DNA of 64,000 nucleotides from NCBI GenBank assembly GCA_023404675.1, contig JAEYAW010000010.1, positions 186,001 to 250,000 of the forward strand, read 5' to 3'. Origin of the DNA: Pseudomonadota bacterium (lineage in GTDB: Bacteria > Pseudomonadota > Alphaproteobacteria > Rhizobiales > Xanthobacteraceae). The translations under genes and the position numbers were made by a program. This document shows, piece by piece, positions 26,500 through 35,652 of the stretch (position 1 is its first letter; each line of letters starts with the position of its first letter). The notes under the pieces were generated by a model, which was not told the origin of the DNA, searched no databases, and saw nothing but the letters and a program-made list of their open reading frames with translations.

Positions 26500-27723
26500 T
26501 TACTTCTTGAGCAACGGGCAAGCACTGTCTTCCGGCGCCACGAAAGCTTCCTGGCCCGGAATAACCTGTACGAGTTTCTCATAGTCCCACGCTCCTTTGG
26601 ACTCCGCCGGCGTCTTCACCTGCACCAGGTACATGTCGTGGATGAGCTGGCCGTCCTCGCGCAGATAAGCGTTGCGGGCAAAGAAGTCGTCGATCGGCAT
26701 GTTCTTCATCTGCGCGATCACCTGCGGTCCGTCATCGGTTCCGGATTTGTCGATCGCCTTCAGATAGTTCATGACGCCGGAATAAAGCCCCGCCTGCACC
26801 ATGGTCGGCCGCTTGCCGGTCCTGGCCATGTAGCGCGCGGTGAATTCGCGGGTCTTGTCGTCCAGATCCCAATAGAAGGCCGTGGTCAATTCGAGGCCCT
26901 GAGCCGCCTGCAAGCCGATCGCGTGGATGTCGCTGGTCTGCATCAGGAACGCCGCGAGCTTCTGCTTGCCTTTGGCAAGGCCGAACTCCTGCGCCTGGCG
27001 GATCGAATTGGCGAGATCGCCGCCGGTATTGGCAAACGCGATCACATCTGCCTTCGAAGTCTGGGCCTGCAGCAGATAGGAGGAGAAATCCATGCTGTTG
27101 AGCGGATGGCGGACATCGCCGGCGACGCTGCCACCTACCTTTTCCACCGTCTTGGCGGCATCATTGCGCAGTGCATGGCCGAACGCGTAGTCCACCGTGA
27201 TGAAATACCAGCTCTTCGCGCCCTCCCTGACCAGCGCGCGCGCCGTGCCATTGGCAAGGGCGAAGGTGTTGTAGGTCCATTGCACCGAGTTCGGCGAGCA
27301 GCCCTTGCCAGTGAGGTCCGAGGACCCTGCCGACGAGATCAGAATCGCCTTGTTCTTCTGCTTGGCGAGTTCGGAGACGGCAAACGCGACCGCCGAATTG
27401 GCAAAGTCGACGATGATGTCGACATTCTCCTGCTCGAACCAGCGCCGGGCGATCGTCGCACCGACATCGGCCTTGTTCTGGTGATCGGCATCGACCATCT
27501 CGATCGGCACGCCCCTCACCTTTCCGCCAAAATCGGCGATCGCCATCCGCACCGCCTCGACGGCGCCGGGACCGGCGGCATCGGCATAAAGCCCGGTCTG
27601 ATCCGTCAGCACGCCGATCTTGACGACGTTGTTCGACAGTTCGGCTTGCGCCGCCGGCCCTGCCAATCCCAGTGCGGCGGCTGTCGCACTCGCCGCGCAC
27701 CACCGGGCCATTTTCCGATGCAT
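26500..27723 (-). CDS. ABC transporter substrate-binding protein, aromatic/branched-chain type (copy 1)
   Basis: Periplasmic binding protein (Peripla_BP_6), 407 residues, with a signal peptide ending PAAQAELS. Core motifs: VVKIGVLTDQTGLYADAAGP, VDADHQNKADVG and FVAPEDSACPLL at the end. It is one of three close paralogues in the window (also 30935-32155 and 47096-48307). The subfamily resembles R. palustris binding proteins that bind p-coumarate-like aromatics, as I recall. There is no permease next to it; LivGFHM at 43.5-46.9 kb may serve it. It lies between a ligase and a reductase gene. Confidence 0.9.
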   Translation of the reverse strand: MHRKMARWCAASATAAALGLAGPAAQAELSNNVVKIGVLTDQTGLYADAAGPGAVEAVRMAIADFGGKVRGVPIEMVDADHQNKADVGATIARRWFEQENVDIIVDFANSAVAFAVSELAKQKNKAILISSAGSSDLTGKGCSPNSVQWTYNTFALANGTARALVREGAKSWYFITVDYAFGHALRNDAAKTVEKVGGSVAGDVRHPLNSMDFSSYLLQAQTSKADVIAFANTGGDLANSIRQAQEFGLAKGKQKLAAFLMQTSDIHAIGLQAAQGLELTTAFYWDLDDKTREFTARYMARTGKRPTMVQAGLYSGVMNYLKAIDKSGTDDGPQVIAQMKNMPIDDFFARNAYLREDGQLIHDMYLVQVKTPAESKGAWDYEKLVQVIPGQEAFVAPEDSACPLLKK

Positions 27724-27743
27724 TGTCTCTCTCCCTGTTCTTT

Positions 27744-29384
27744 TCATTGATTGGCGTTCTTGATCGCGGCAGATTTCACTGCCCGCAGGTCGATCATTCC
27801 CGCTTCTGCGAGCGGATCACGATCGCCTTGCAGCAACTGGTGCTTCTGGATCTTGTTGGTCGACGTCATCGGCAGCTCGTCGACGAATTTGATCCAGGCC
27901 GGAAGCTTATAGGGCGCAAGGCGTTCGGCGCAGTAGCCGAAGATCTGCGCGGCCAGTTCTTCCGCTGTGCCACCGCCGCCGGACGCGACGACGAACGCCG
28001 CGACCTCCTCGTCGCGGACGGGATCGCGCGCAGCGACCACGGCCGCCTGCTGCACCAGCGGCGATGAAATCATGACGCCCTCGACCTCGGCGGCCGAGAC
28101 GTTCTCGCCGGACCGGCGGACCAGGTGCTTGAGCCGGTCCACGAAGACGAACACGCCGCTGTCGTGCTGCCAGGCGCTGTCGCCGGTGTGAAACCAGCCA
28201 TTGCGCCAGGCCGCTTCCGTGGCCTCGGGATTCTTGAGATAGCCTGCAAAAAATCCCTTTCGCGGCGTGGCAGCCGAATGTCGCACGCACAGCTCGCCCA
28301 CGGTGCCGTTCGGCACCTCGACGTCGTCGGCATCCACCACCTTCATCTCGAACGAAGTTTCGCTGCGCCCGATGGCATTCAGTTCGAGATGGCGAGGCTC
28401 CACGGTATTGAACGGGCTGCGGCCGGTCTCGGTCATGCCCCATCCCTCGACAAAGGAAATGCCGAACCGCGCCCGCGCGCGTTCGCGCAGATCCGGATTT
28501 GCGCCGACCCCCATGGAGAAGCGAAGCGCATGACGGGATTCATCGGGGCTTTCCGGCTGTCCAAGCAAAGCGGCGACGATGACCCCGAGGTAGTGCAGAA
28601 CGGTCGCGCGGCAGGTGACGATGTCGGTCCAGGCAAAGCGCGGATTGAATCGCTCGGGCAGGATAAGACAGCCGCCGGACAGCAGCATCGCCATGAAGGT
28701 GCAGGCGAGCCCCGCCATGTGAAACAGCGGAAGCGGCGCATAAAGGCGGTCCGATCCGAAGTGATAGGTCGCCTCCCCAGCGCGGGTCAGATACCAGCGT
28801 CCCGTGGAGACGAAATACTCGTTGGTGAGGATGCACCCCTTCGGCTGCGCCGTGGTGCCGGAGGTGTAGAGCAAAGCGGCTTCGGTCGTGCTGCCAGCAC
28901 TTCCGGCCAGCGGCGGCACATGCGGCGCGCGAGGGATATCAACGATGCCGGCACCGAGATCGTCGCCCGCGACGCGCAGCAGCGCGATCAGCTTCGACGC
29001 TCCCGAAAGCGCCGCCTCGAGCTGGCGCTGCTCGCGCAGGGTCACCACCAGCGCCGGCTCGGCATGCGACAGCAGGTAGCCGATCTCGGCTGCGCGATAG
29101 GCCGGATTGATCGGGACGATGGACACGCCGATCGCGTTCAGAGCCAACCAGTGCACGATCAGGTCCGGACGGTTCTCGAGCAACAGACATGCGCGATGCC
29201 CGTGGCCATATCCGGCTTCAGCATAGCGCTCACGGAGATCGTCGACACGTTGCGCGATGTCGCCGTAAGAAATCTCGATACCATCCGGAAAATAGGGCCT
29301 GTCCCTGCGCGGCGGCACGCAGATGAACGGATGATGTGCGGTGGAGTCGGCCGCAGCGGCAAACATGCCGTGCACTGTATACAT
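27744..29384 (-). CDS. ATP-dependent acyl-CoA ligase (module A)
   Basis: AMP-forming ligase that activates a carboxylate to its CoA thioester, 546 residues. The P-loop is ALLYTSGTTAQPKG, with GWGMTETGRSPFNTVEP (A5 region), GWFHTGDSAW and a C-terminal PMTSTNKIQKHQLL carrying the catalytic lysine (A10). It resembles crotonobetaine/carnitine-CoA ligase-type enzymes. The start ATG 29384 (MYTVHGMFAAAA) is preferred; in-frame ATG 29450 and a longer start exist. First gene of an operon with SBP, ene-reductase and iclR, divergent from a metallo-hydrolase gene. Substrate unknown. Confidence 0.9.
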   Translation of the reverse strand: MYTVHGMFAAAADSTAHHPFICVPPRRDRPYFPDGIEISYGDIAQRVDDLRERYAEAGYGHGHRACLLLENRPDLIVHWLALNAIGVSIVPINPAYRAAEIGYLLSHAEPALVVTLREQRQLEAALSGASKLIALLRVAGDDLGAGIVDIPRAPHVPPLAGSAGSTTEAALLYTSGTTAQPKGCILTNEYFVSTGRWYLTRAGEATYHFGSDRLYAPLPLFHMAGLACTFMAMLLSGGCLILPERFNPRFAWTDIVTCRATVLHYLGVIVAALLGQPESPDESRHALRFSMGVGANPDLRERARARFGISFVEGWGMTETGRSPFNTVEPRHLELNAIGRSETSFEMKVVDADDVEVPNGTVGELCVRHSAATPRKGFFAGYLKNPEATEAAWRNGWFHTGDSAWQHDSGVFVFVDRLKHLVRRSGENVSAAEVEGVMISSPLVQQAAVVAARDPVRDEEVAAFVVASGGGGTAEELAAQIFGYCAERLAPYKLPAWIKFVDELPMTSTNKIQKHQLLQGDRDPLAEAGMIDLRAVKSAAIKNANQ

Positions 29385-29537
29385 GAGCGTCGCATCTCCC
29401 GAACGTTCCGCGCAACGGTGATCTGACGTCTTTGACGCGACATCGATCATCGAGCGTTTCAACGCGCACCATCGGCTCTGCTGGCATTTCGTGCGCGTGA
29501 CCGGCACGCTATTCGGTCGGCCGTTATCGTGTCAAAT

Positions 29538-29588
29538 CGCTAAGCTATTTTTTGAGAATGCATATGAGTTTTGAGATGGCTTTTAGCG
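29538..29588. promoter_or_regulatory. AT-rich divergent control region, modules A
   Basis: Between the ligase (minus) and metallo-hydrolase (plus) genes lies a strikingly AT-rich stretch. It is flanked by CGCTAAGC (29538-29545) and its near-complement GCTTTTAGCG (29579-29588), and contains TTGAGA at 29552 and 29571, 19 bases apart. This looks like a regulator binding region, perhaps for the IclR protein. The assignment is inference. Confidence 0.35.
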
Positions 29589-29682
29589 CATTTTTTGCGG
29601 TCGACCGTCGTTGTCACGGTTGACGCGCGGTGCATCGATCCATCACGGTGGCCGGAAGAAACGCAAGAAAAGGGAACGCCGA

Positions 29683-30444
29683 ATGAAAATGCACATACTC
29701 TCGGGTGGCCGCCTGAAGATGGCGAAGCGCACCTACATCCCCGATGCGGAACGCGGGGAGATGATCGATCTGCCCGTGTCATGCATTCTGCTGCGTCACG
29801 GACAGGGCAACGTGCTGTTTGATACCGGATGCCATCCTGACGTGGCGGACGACCCCGACGGACGCCTCGGCATCCTCGCCAAGTACATGATCCCCAACAT
29901 GGCCTCTGGCGACCACGTGTTGACCAGCCTGAAAGCCGTAGGACTGGAACCGGATGACATCGACGTCGTAGTCTGCTCGCACCTGCACACCGATCACTGC
30001 GGCTGCAACCAGTTCTTCAAGAAAGCGACCATCTTCGCCCACGAACTCGAATTGAAAGCAGCCAAGGAACCGAAAGCCATCGAAAGCGGCTACCTCGATG
30101 CCGACTGGGAGCATGGACAGAAGATGGAGATCATCACCGGACAGACGGATCTGTTTGGCGACGGCAAGGTCACGCTCATCCCGTTGCCCGGCCATTCGCA
30201 GGGTCTCACCGGTGCGCTCGTCAAGCTGGACCGCGACGGCGAATTCCTTCTGCCATCCGACGCGCTCAGCCTGCGTGAAAATCTCGACCGCAACACTGTG
30301 CCGCGAAACACCTGGAACACGGATCTCTTCCTGAAGTCATTCGACGAGATCAGGAAGCTCGAAGCCTCTGGCGTATCCGTAATATGCAGTCACGATCTTC
30401 AGCAATGGCACACTCTGAAAAAAGGCAACGACCACTACGCATGA
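29683..30444 (+). CDS. Metallo-beta-lactamase-fold lactonase-like hydrolase (copy 1)
   Basis: 253 residues of the N-acyl homoserine lactonase-like family. The two-metal site is complete: HLHTDH (His100, His102, Asp104, His105), His171 in PLPGHSQG, Asp193 in LPSDAL and His237 in CSHDL. It may open a lactone or hydrolyse a thioester in the catabolic pathway; a quorum-quenching role is possible but not implied by context. Start ATG 29683 follows AAAAGGGAA. It is divergent from the module A operon. A close paralogue is at 40244-41005. Confidence 0.88.
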   Translation: MKMHILSGGRLKMAKRTYIPDAERGEMIDLPVSCILLRHGQGNVLFDTGCHPDVADDPDGRLGILAKYMIPNMASGDHVLTSLKAVGLEPDDIDVVVCSHLHTDHCGCNQFFKKATIFAHELELKAAKEPKAIESGYLDADWEHGQKMEIITGQTDLFGDGKVTLIPLPGHSQGLTGALVKLDRDGEFLLPSDALSLRENLDRNTVPRNTWNTDLFLKSFDEIRKLEASGVSVICSHDLQQWHTLKKGNDHYA

Positions 30445-30584
30445 CGACCAGAGAGCCAGAAATGACCGAGATGCAGCTTGGGATCATCCGGAATGAAATT
30501 GAGCTGGTCTGCGGGCAAATTGATCGCCAGCGCCGGGACGTGGCTTCTCTCAAGCGTGCACAGGACCCCGCCGGCATCGGCTGA
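30441..30584 (+). CDS. Possible 47-residue protein coupled to the metallo-hydrolase
   Basis: The ATG overlaps the metallo-hydrolase stop (ATGA), the usual sign of translational coupling. The peptide starts MTTREPEMTEMQLGIIRNEI, is hydrophilic and probably helical, with heptad-like spacing of hydrophobics. No family recognised. It is short enough to be chance. Confidence 0.35.
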   Translation: MTTREPEMTEMQLGIIRNEIELVCGQIDRQRRDVASLKRAQDPAGIG

Positions 30585-30934
30585 ACATCTTCCTGATCGA
30601 ATGATTGCAAGAGCCACCCGAAGCGGCCGGCCGTCAGGTGCCGTCGGCGTGGAAAGCCCCAACGCGATCGGGCTCCTCGCTTATCGGCAACAGGACTTGA
30701 GCCGTGAAGGGTCGGCCTCAGGCAGCAACGCTGTCAGCGATCCCGCACCGAGCGGGCTTGCGCCACGATCGACATGAAACGCAGACGCGCGACAACGCGA
30801 AGAGTGTTGGAGCTCCCGCAAAGGGGGTAGCGAATCATTGGTGGGACTCCACCGTTCACGATTCCCGCCTTGGATGCGCGCATGGCTGAATGCGCGCATC
30901 CGGAGCAAAAGCACCCTATTTGCTCTTCAACGCC
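30585..30934. other. Intergenic stretch between modules A and B
   Basis: About 350 bases between the small frame after the metallo-hydrolase and the SBP stop. I see no promoter, terminator or gene. Its right edge holds the 19-bp tandem duplication at 30914-30951. Confidence 0.5.
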
Positions 30935-30951
30935 CTATTGGCTCTTCAACA
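30914..30951. repeat. 19-bp tandem duplication over an SBP stop codon
   Basis: CCCTATTTGCTCTTCAACG (30914-30932) is followed directly by CCCTATTGGCTCTTCAACA (30933-30951), differing at two positions. On the minus strand the second copy encodes the last residues (LLKSQ) and stop of the SBP; the first copy repeats the same ending out in the 3' flank, including a second in-frame-looking stop. Confidence 0.8.
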
Positions 30952-32155
30952 AGGCGCAGGAGCTCTTCGAGAGCGGCAGGAATGCTTCCTCGGCGGGAAT
31001 CGTTGCGACTATCTTGTAGTAGTCCCAAGGCACCTTGGACTCCGCCGGGGCTTTGGCTTCGAACAGATAAGCCGGATGGATTTTACGTCCGTTCGCCAGG
31101 ATCTGGCCTTTGCCGAAAGCGGGATCGTCGGTCGGCAAGGACTTCATCTTTTCGACCACCTTGATCCCGTCCGCCTTGGCACCGCCCATGGCCTCGACAG
31201 TCTTGAAGTAGTGGAGGAGCGATGCGTAGACGCCCGCCTGAATCATCGTCGGCTTCGCGCCGCTCTTTATTCGATTCTGGAAGCGTGCTGAGAACTCCCG
31301 CGTGCGATCGTTGAGGTCCCAGTAGAATGACTCCGTAAAGTTGAGTCCTTGGGCGGTGTTCAGTCCGATCGAATGGATGTCGGTGATCAGCAATGTCAGC
31401 CCGGCGAGCTTCTTGCCGCTTTTGGCGATGCCGAACTCAGCGGCCTGCTTGATGGAATTGATGGTATCGCCGCTGGCATTGGCGAGGCCGATCACATCGG
31501 CTTTCGAGGATTGCGCCTGCAGCAGGAACGACGAGAAGTCCGCACTGTTGATCGGATGCCGTACCGCTCCGACAACGGATCCGCCATTCTCCTTGATCGC
31601 AGCGGTCGTATCGCGTTCCAGCGCGGCACCGAATGCATAGTCCGCAGTGAGGAAGAACCAGTTCTTGCCGCCGTTCTTGGTCACCGCAGATCCGGTGCCA
31701 TGGGCCAGCATGTAGGTGTCATATGTCCATTGCACCGTATTCGGCGAACACTGTGCATTGGTCAGGTCGGACGTACCGGCACCCGACGCCAGCATGACCT
31801 TGTTCTTCTCGCGAACGAGGTTGTTGACCGCAAGTGCGACCGACGACGTAACGAGATCGGCGACCACATCGACACCATCCCGGTCGAACCATTGCCTGGC
31901 CACGCCAACGCCGATGTCGGGCTTGTTTTGATGGTCGCCCGCGATTACCTCGATACGCCAGCCGGACTTCTCCAGCCCGGAGTCCTCCGCCGCCATTTGC
32001 GCCGCGAGAACCGATCCGGCCCCCGAAACGTCGGCATAGAATCCCGAAAGATCGGTCAGTACCCCGACCTTGAGTGACTTCTCCTGAGCATGGGCCGTGC
32101 CGTGCATGGCGACCGCAGCACAAGCGGTCGCAATCAGTCTGTTCAGCTTCTTCAT
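30935..32155 (-). CDS. ABC transporter substrate-binding protein, aromatic/branched-chain type (copy 2)
   Basis: Peripla_BP_6 protein of 406 residues with signal peptide MKKLNRLIATACAAVAMHGT cleaved near AHAQ. Core motifs are KVGVLTDLSGFYADVSGAGS, AGDHQNKPDIGVGVARQWFD and NAQCSPNTVQWTYDTYMLA. The conserved cysteine pair (CSPN and near the C-terminus SSCALL) matches the two paralogues. It is the last gene of the feruloyl-CoA-synthase-like operon, so its ligand may be the substrate of that ligase. No permease gene is adjacent. Confidence 0.9.
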   Translation of the reverse strand: MKKLNRLIATACAAVAMHGTAHAQEKSLKVGVLTDLSGFYADVSGAGSVLAAQMAAEDSGLEKSGWRIEVIAGDHQNKPDIGVGVARQWFDRDGVDVVADLVTSSVALAVNNLVREKNKVMLASGAGTSDLTNAQCSPNTVQWTYDTYMLAHGTGSAVTKNGGKNWFFLTADYAFGAALERDTTAAIKENGGSVVGAVRHPINSADFSSFLLQAQSSKADVIGLANASGDTINSIKQAAEFGIAKSGKKLAGLTLLITDIHSIGLNTAQGLNFTESFYWDLNDRTREFSARFQNRIKSGAKPTMIQAGVYASLLHYFKTVEAMGGAKADGIKVVEKMKSLPTDDPAFGKGQILANGRKIHPAYLFEAKAPAESKVPWDYYKIVATIPAEEAFLPLSKSSCALLKSQ

Positions 32156-32189
32156 GTTATCCTCCCTGTGTTCTATGATTTGACAGTCG

Positions 32190-32417
32190 TCAGTTGCGTA
32201 ACGGCCTGTTGGTCGCCCTTAGATGTTCGAGCCGTTCCAGTGTCGTCGGGCGTTTGGCGAGTTCGAGGATTGCAGCGAGTTCGAGCGCCATCATCGCGCG
32301 CTCTGTCAGCGCCGTGCCTTCTTCGTGGCGACCGCCGCAGAAAGCGAATGCAAGCTCTTCTGCAATGTCGGCATCGACATTCGACATCTCGCCACGCTGA
32401 CGCTTCGCATCGATCAC
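32190..32417 (-). CDS. Hypothetical small helical protein
   Basis: About 75 residues (65 if the internal ATG at 32387 is used). It is acidic and probably all-helical: ALTERAMMALELAAILELAK. It lies in the operon between thiolase and SBP genes, with 34 bases to the SBP start and 125 bases from the thiolase stop. Third-position G/C bias is moderate. No family recognised; may be real because of its place, but weakly supported. Confidence 0.4.
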   Translation of the reverse strand: MIDAKRQRGEMSNVDADIAEELAFAFCGGRHEEGTALTERAMMALELAAILELAKRPTTLERLEHLRATNRPLRN

Positions 32418-32542
32418 GGACCGATCACCGTGACCTTGCGAGGTGGGTCGATCCCCGGAATGAGATCGTTGACCATCGAGGCGGTCGCGCGCGCCGTCAG
32501 TGCGGCCGAATCCAGGTTGACATTCATGTGCAGGGCCGCCTG

Positions 32543-33727
32543 CTATGTCAGGTTTTCAATGATCATGGCGATGCCTTGGCCGCCACCGATGCACATCGTG
32601 ATTAGACCGAAACGACCTTTCGTTCGGCGCAGCTCGTACATCGCCTTGACCGTCAGGATCGCGCCCGTTGCACCGAGCGGGTGGCCGAGGGCGATGGCGC
32701 CACCGTTGGGATTGACCTTGTCCGACGCCAGCGCGAGTCCGTCGCACACCGCGAGCGCCTGCGCCGCAAATGCCTCGTTGCACTCGATGACGTCGATGTC
32801 GGCCATCGACAGCTTTGCGCGCTCCAGCGCGATGGGCACTGCCGCCACCGGCCAGATCCCCATGATATCCGGCGGTACGCCCGCGATCCCCCACGACACG
32901 ATGCGGGCCATCGGCTTCAGATTGCGGCGATGGACCTCATCTTCGCCCGCCAGAACAACGGCGGCGCCGCCGTCGTTGATGCCCGACGCATTGCCAGCCG
33001 TAACCGTGCCGCCCTTGCGGAACACCGCCTTCAGCTTTGCCAGATCCTCCATATTCGTCTGCGGCTTCGGGTATTCGTCGGTGTCGAAGACGCGCTCCGA
33101 TTTGCGGTCACGGACCGTGACGGGCGCAATCTGCCCGGCGAAGCGGCCATCCTTCACGGCGTCGCCTGCCCGCTTTTGACTCGTCAATGCGAACTCGTCC
33201 TGCCGTTCGCGGGTGATCTGATATTTCTCGGCGACGTTCTCGCCAGTACAACCCATGGCCCCGTGACCGAATGGATCCGCAAGCGTATTGGTCAGCCAGT
33301 CGTAGACGATCCCGTCGCCCATGCGATGACCGAAGCGCATGCCGTTGATCGAGAATGGCGACCGGCTCATCGCCTCCGCGCCGCCCGCAATCGCGAGCTT
33401 CGACTCACCCAACTGGATCATCTGCGCCGCGCTGACGATGGCCTGCACACCGGAGCCGCACAGGCGGTTGACGGTGAAGCCCTGTGACGTATCGCGAAGC
33501 CCGGCGCCGATGCCCACCGTTCGCCCCAGGAAGAGATCCGCAGTCTCGGTGGGGATCACCGTACCGAACACCGAATTGTCGACGTTCTCCGCATCAATGC
33601 CGGCGCGTTCGATCGCCGCCTGCGCAGCGATCGAACCGAGCATGGTCGGTGAGTGTTCCTTCAGGGACCCGCCGAATGATCCAATCGGCGTTCTTGCGCC
33701 GCTCACGATGAACACGTCACGAGACAT
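32543..33727 (-). CDS. Thiolase (acetyl-CoA acetyltransferase family)
   Basis: 394 residues with all thiolase catalytic elements: nucleophile Cys90 in NRLCGSG, NEAFAAQ, GGAIALGHPLGATGA with the active histidine, and Cys379 in CIGGGQG. It would cleave a beta-ketoacyl-CoA to acetyl-CoA and a shortened acyl-CoA, or do the reverse. It follows the feruloyl-CoA-synthase-like gene by 14 bases, consistent with beta-oxidative side-chain shortening of a phenylpropanoid-like acid, but no matching hydratase or dehydrogenase is in this operon. Confidence 0.95.
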   Translation of the reverse strand: MSRDVFIVSGARTPIGSFGGSLKEHSPTMLGSIAAQAAIERAGIDAENVDNSVFGTVIPTETADLFLGRTVGIGAGLRDTSQGFTVNRLCGSGVQAIVSAAQMIQLGESKLAIAGGAEAMSRSPFSINGMRFGHRMGDGIVYDWLTNTLADPFGHGAMGCTGENVAEKYQITRERQDEFALTSQKRAGDAVKDGRFAGQIAPVTVRDRKSERVFDTDEYPKPQTNMEDLAKLKAVFRKGGTVTAGNASGINDGGAAVVLAGEDEVHRRNLKPMARIVSWGIAGVPPDIMGIWPVAAVPIALERAKLSMADIDVIECNEAFAAQALAVCDGLALASDKVNPNGGAIALGHPLGATGAILTVKAMYELRRTKGRFGLITMCIGGGQGIAMIIENLT

Positions 33728-33741
33728 GATGGTTTGTCCTT

Positions 33742-35505
33742 TCAGATTTTGAATGCGCAGGGAGGAAGTTGATCGCCATACAGCAGCGCGACCAACGCAC
33801 TCCGGTTGGTCAGGACGGCGCGCTGATTGATGTACCCCTTGTCGGTAATCTCGCCCTTCGCGATCGATGGCGGTGTATCGAGAAGCAGAACCCGTCCGAT
33901 ACGCGTTGACGATCCGCCGCGCGCCAACGTCGAGAGCCCGTTCCTGATGACATCGTGCACGCTCGGATTCTCAATGAGATCCGCGAGCTGCGCGTCGGGC
34001 TTGCCCGCAACGGTTCTGCATCCCACGACATCGGGGAATATCAGCAGGCCGACCTCGTCGCGGTCATGCCCGGTCACGACCGCATCCAGGATGGCGGGAG
34101 AGGCCGCGGAGATGGCTTCGACGCGCAATGTACCGGCCTGAACCCAGGTCCCCGTCACAAGCTTGAAGTTCTCGGCCACGCGGCCGTCGAACAGGATCCC
34201 CGCCTCCGGCCTCTGATAATCGACCGGCCTGCCGGCATCTCCGATCCGGTAGAATCCCTCCTCATCGAACGCCGCAGCGGTCGCCTCCGGATTGCGCCAG
34301 TAGCCGGGAAAGACCATCGGTCCCCGTATGCGCAGCTCGATCTTGTCCTGATCGCCAGCCAGCTTGATGCAGGCACCGCCGATCGGCGCGCCGAGATTAT
34401 TGCAGAGCGTATTGTCCTCGGGCGTTATCGAGACGACCGGCCCGGTCTCGGTGGATCCCCATCCGATGTAAATCCGAAACTCGGGAAGCCCATACTCGCG
34501 CGCCAGATCATAGAGCGCGTCCCATGTCGCTTGCGGCAGCGCTGCTCCGGCCGAGAAGATCGCTTTGAGCCGGCCGAAGAAGGCCGCAGCCAGTTCGGCG
34601 TCACCTCGCATCGCCTTGACGAGTTCTCCGAGCGCGCTCGGCACGGAGAGATGCATCGTCGGCGGCGACCGCTTGATGTTGTCGATCGTGCGCTGAAACC
34701 GGCCCGGAAGCGGCTTCCCGTCATCAATGACGAGCGTTCCGAGATTGCGAAGCGCACAATTGAAGACGAGATTGCCGCCGAAGACATGATTCCAGGGAAG
34801 CCAATCGACCAGCGTCGGCGGCTCCTGAACGAGAAACGACCAACGATCGAGAATGGCCTCCTGATTGGAGCACATCATGCCATGCGTGATCTTCACCCCC
34901 TTCGGGACGCCGGTCGATCCCGACGTGAACAGCACTTTCGCCACGGTGCCACATGACAATACCGGTAGCGCCGCGTCGGACACGCAATCCCTGAGTTCGC
35001 TGAAGCGAATATGGTCGCGATCGGTGTCGCCGGTCGCCGTGATGACCTTGATGTCAAGATGCTTTGCGAGGTCGATTGCCGAACTGAACTGAGCGGCATC
35101 TTCCACGAACACGGCGCCGGGCGTCAGGAGATTCAGAATCCCCGTGAGCCGGCCGAGGTCATCCATCTGCGAATATGCGACGGAAATAGGAGCAACCGGG
35201 ATCCCGGCGAGCTGCGCACCGAGACTGATCAAGGCATGTTTAATCGAGTTCGGCGACAGGATCGCAAGCGGCTGCTCGCCGTTCAGTCCTGACGCGAGCA
35301 GGCCTCTTGCAATCCGCTCGGCCTGCTCCCGCGCCTGTCCGAAGGACAGCGATTGCCACTGTCCATCGGCATACTGTTCCAAGAATGTCTTCTGAGGCGC
35401 CTTGTCCGCAGCGGACAGAAGCATGGCTCCGATCGTCTGAAAGCCAAACGATGCCGGTTGCCTGCTCGCCATGATCAGCGACACGCCGCCTTGCTCCGTA
35501 AGCAT
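33742..35505 (-). CDS. Feruloyl-CoA synthase-like acyl-CoA ligase
   Basis: AMP-forming ligase of 587 residues. The P-loop is KVLFTSGSTGVPKG, the motif after it is WLPWNHVFGGN, A5 is YIGWGSTETGP, and the C-terminal half has GILFDGRVAENFKLVTGTWV, which I associate with feruloyl-CoA synthases. Such enzymes activate hydroxycinnamates. The start is uncertain: ATG 35505 (preceded by GGAAGG), GTG 35517 or ATG 35472. First gene of fcs-thiolase-(small frame)-SBP, divergent from a marR gene, with a palindromic operator between. Confidence 0.85.
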   Translation of the reverse strand: MLTEQGGVSLIMASRQPASFGFQTIGAMLLSAADKAPQKTFLEQYADGQWQSLSFGQAREQAERIARGLLASGLNGEQPLAILSPNSIKHALISLGAQLAGIPVAPISVAYSQMDDLGRLTGILNLLTPGAVFVEDAAQFSSAIDLAKHLDIKVITATGDTDRDHIRFSELRDCVSDAALPVLSCGTVAKVLFTSGSTGVPKGVKITHGMMCSNQEAILDRWSFLVQEPPTLVDWLPWNHVFGGNLVFNCALRNLGTLVIDDGKPLPGRFQRTIDNIKRSPPTMHLSVPSALGELVKAMRGDAELAAAFFGRLKAIFSAGAALPQATWDALYDLAREYGLPEFRIYIGWGSTETGPVVSITPEDNTLCNNLGAPIGGACIKLAGDQDKIELRIRGPMVFPGYWRNPEATAAAFDEEGFYRIGDAGRPVDYQRPEAGILFDGRVAENFKLVTGTWVQAGTLRVEAISAASPAILDAVVTGHDRDEVGLLIFPDVVGCRTVAGKPDAQLADLIENPSVHDVIRNGLSTLARGGSSTRIGRVLLLDTPPSIAKGEITDKGYINQRAVLTNRSALVALLYGDQLPPCAFKI

Positions 35506-35538
35506 CACCTTCCCCACGCAGTCTTCATTCGTTACAAT

Positions 35539-35559
35539 ATAGATAACAGTATTATCTAT
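35539..35559. promoter_or_regulatory. MarR operator between the ligase and marR
   Basis: Perfect inverted repeat with arms ATAGATAA and TTATCTAT and a five-base spacer. It lies 34 bases before the ligase ATG and 94 bases before marR. On the minus strand it overlaps a promoter-like TTGTCA (35561-35566) with the following AT-rich region. MarR proteins bind such dyads, so repression of both genes is likely. Confidence 0.7.
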
Positions 35560-35652
35560 TTTGACAAGGACGCATCTGACTTGGCGGAGCCGATATTTCT
35601 GGCATAACGGGATTCGGCGATTGGCTCAGAACGCCCAGAGGAGCGAAGCGAG

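Noticed and set aside
24134..30000. Genomic island integrated at tRNA-Met
   Set aside because: The accessory region starts right after the tRNA gene. However, there is no integrase, no repeated tRNA 3' end in the window, and no clear composition shift at the boundary.
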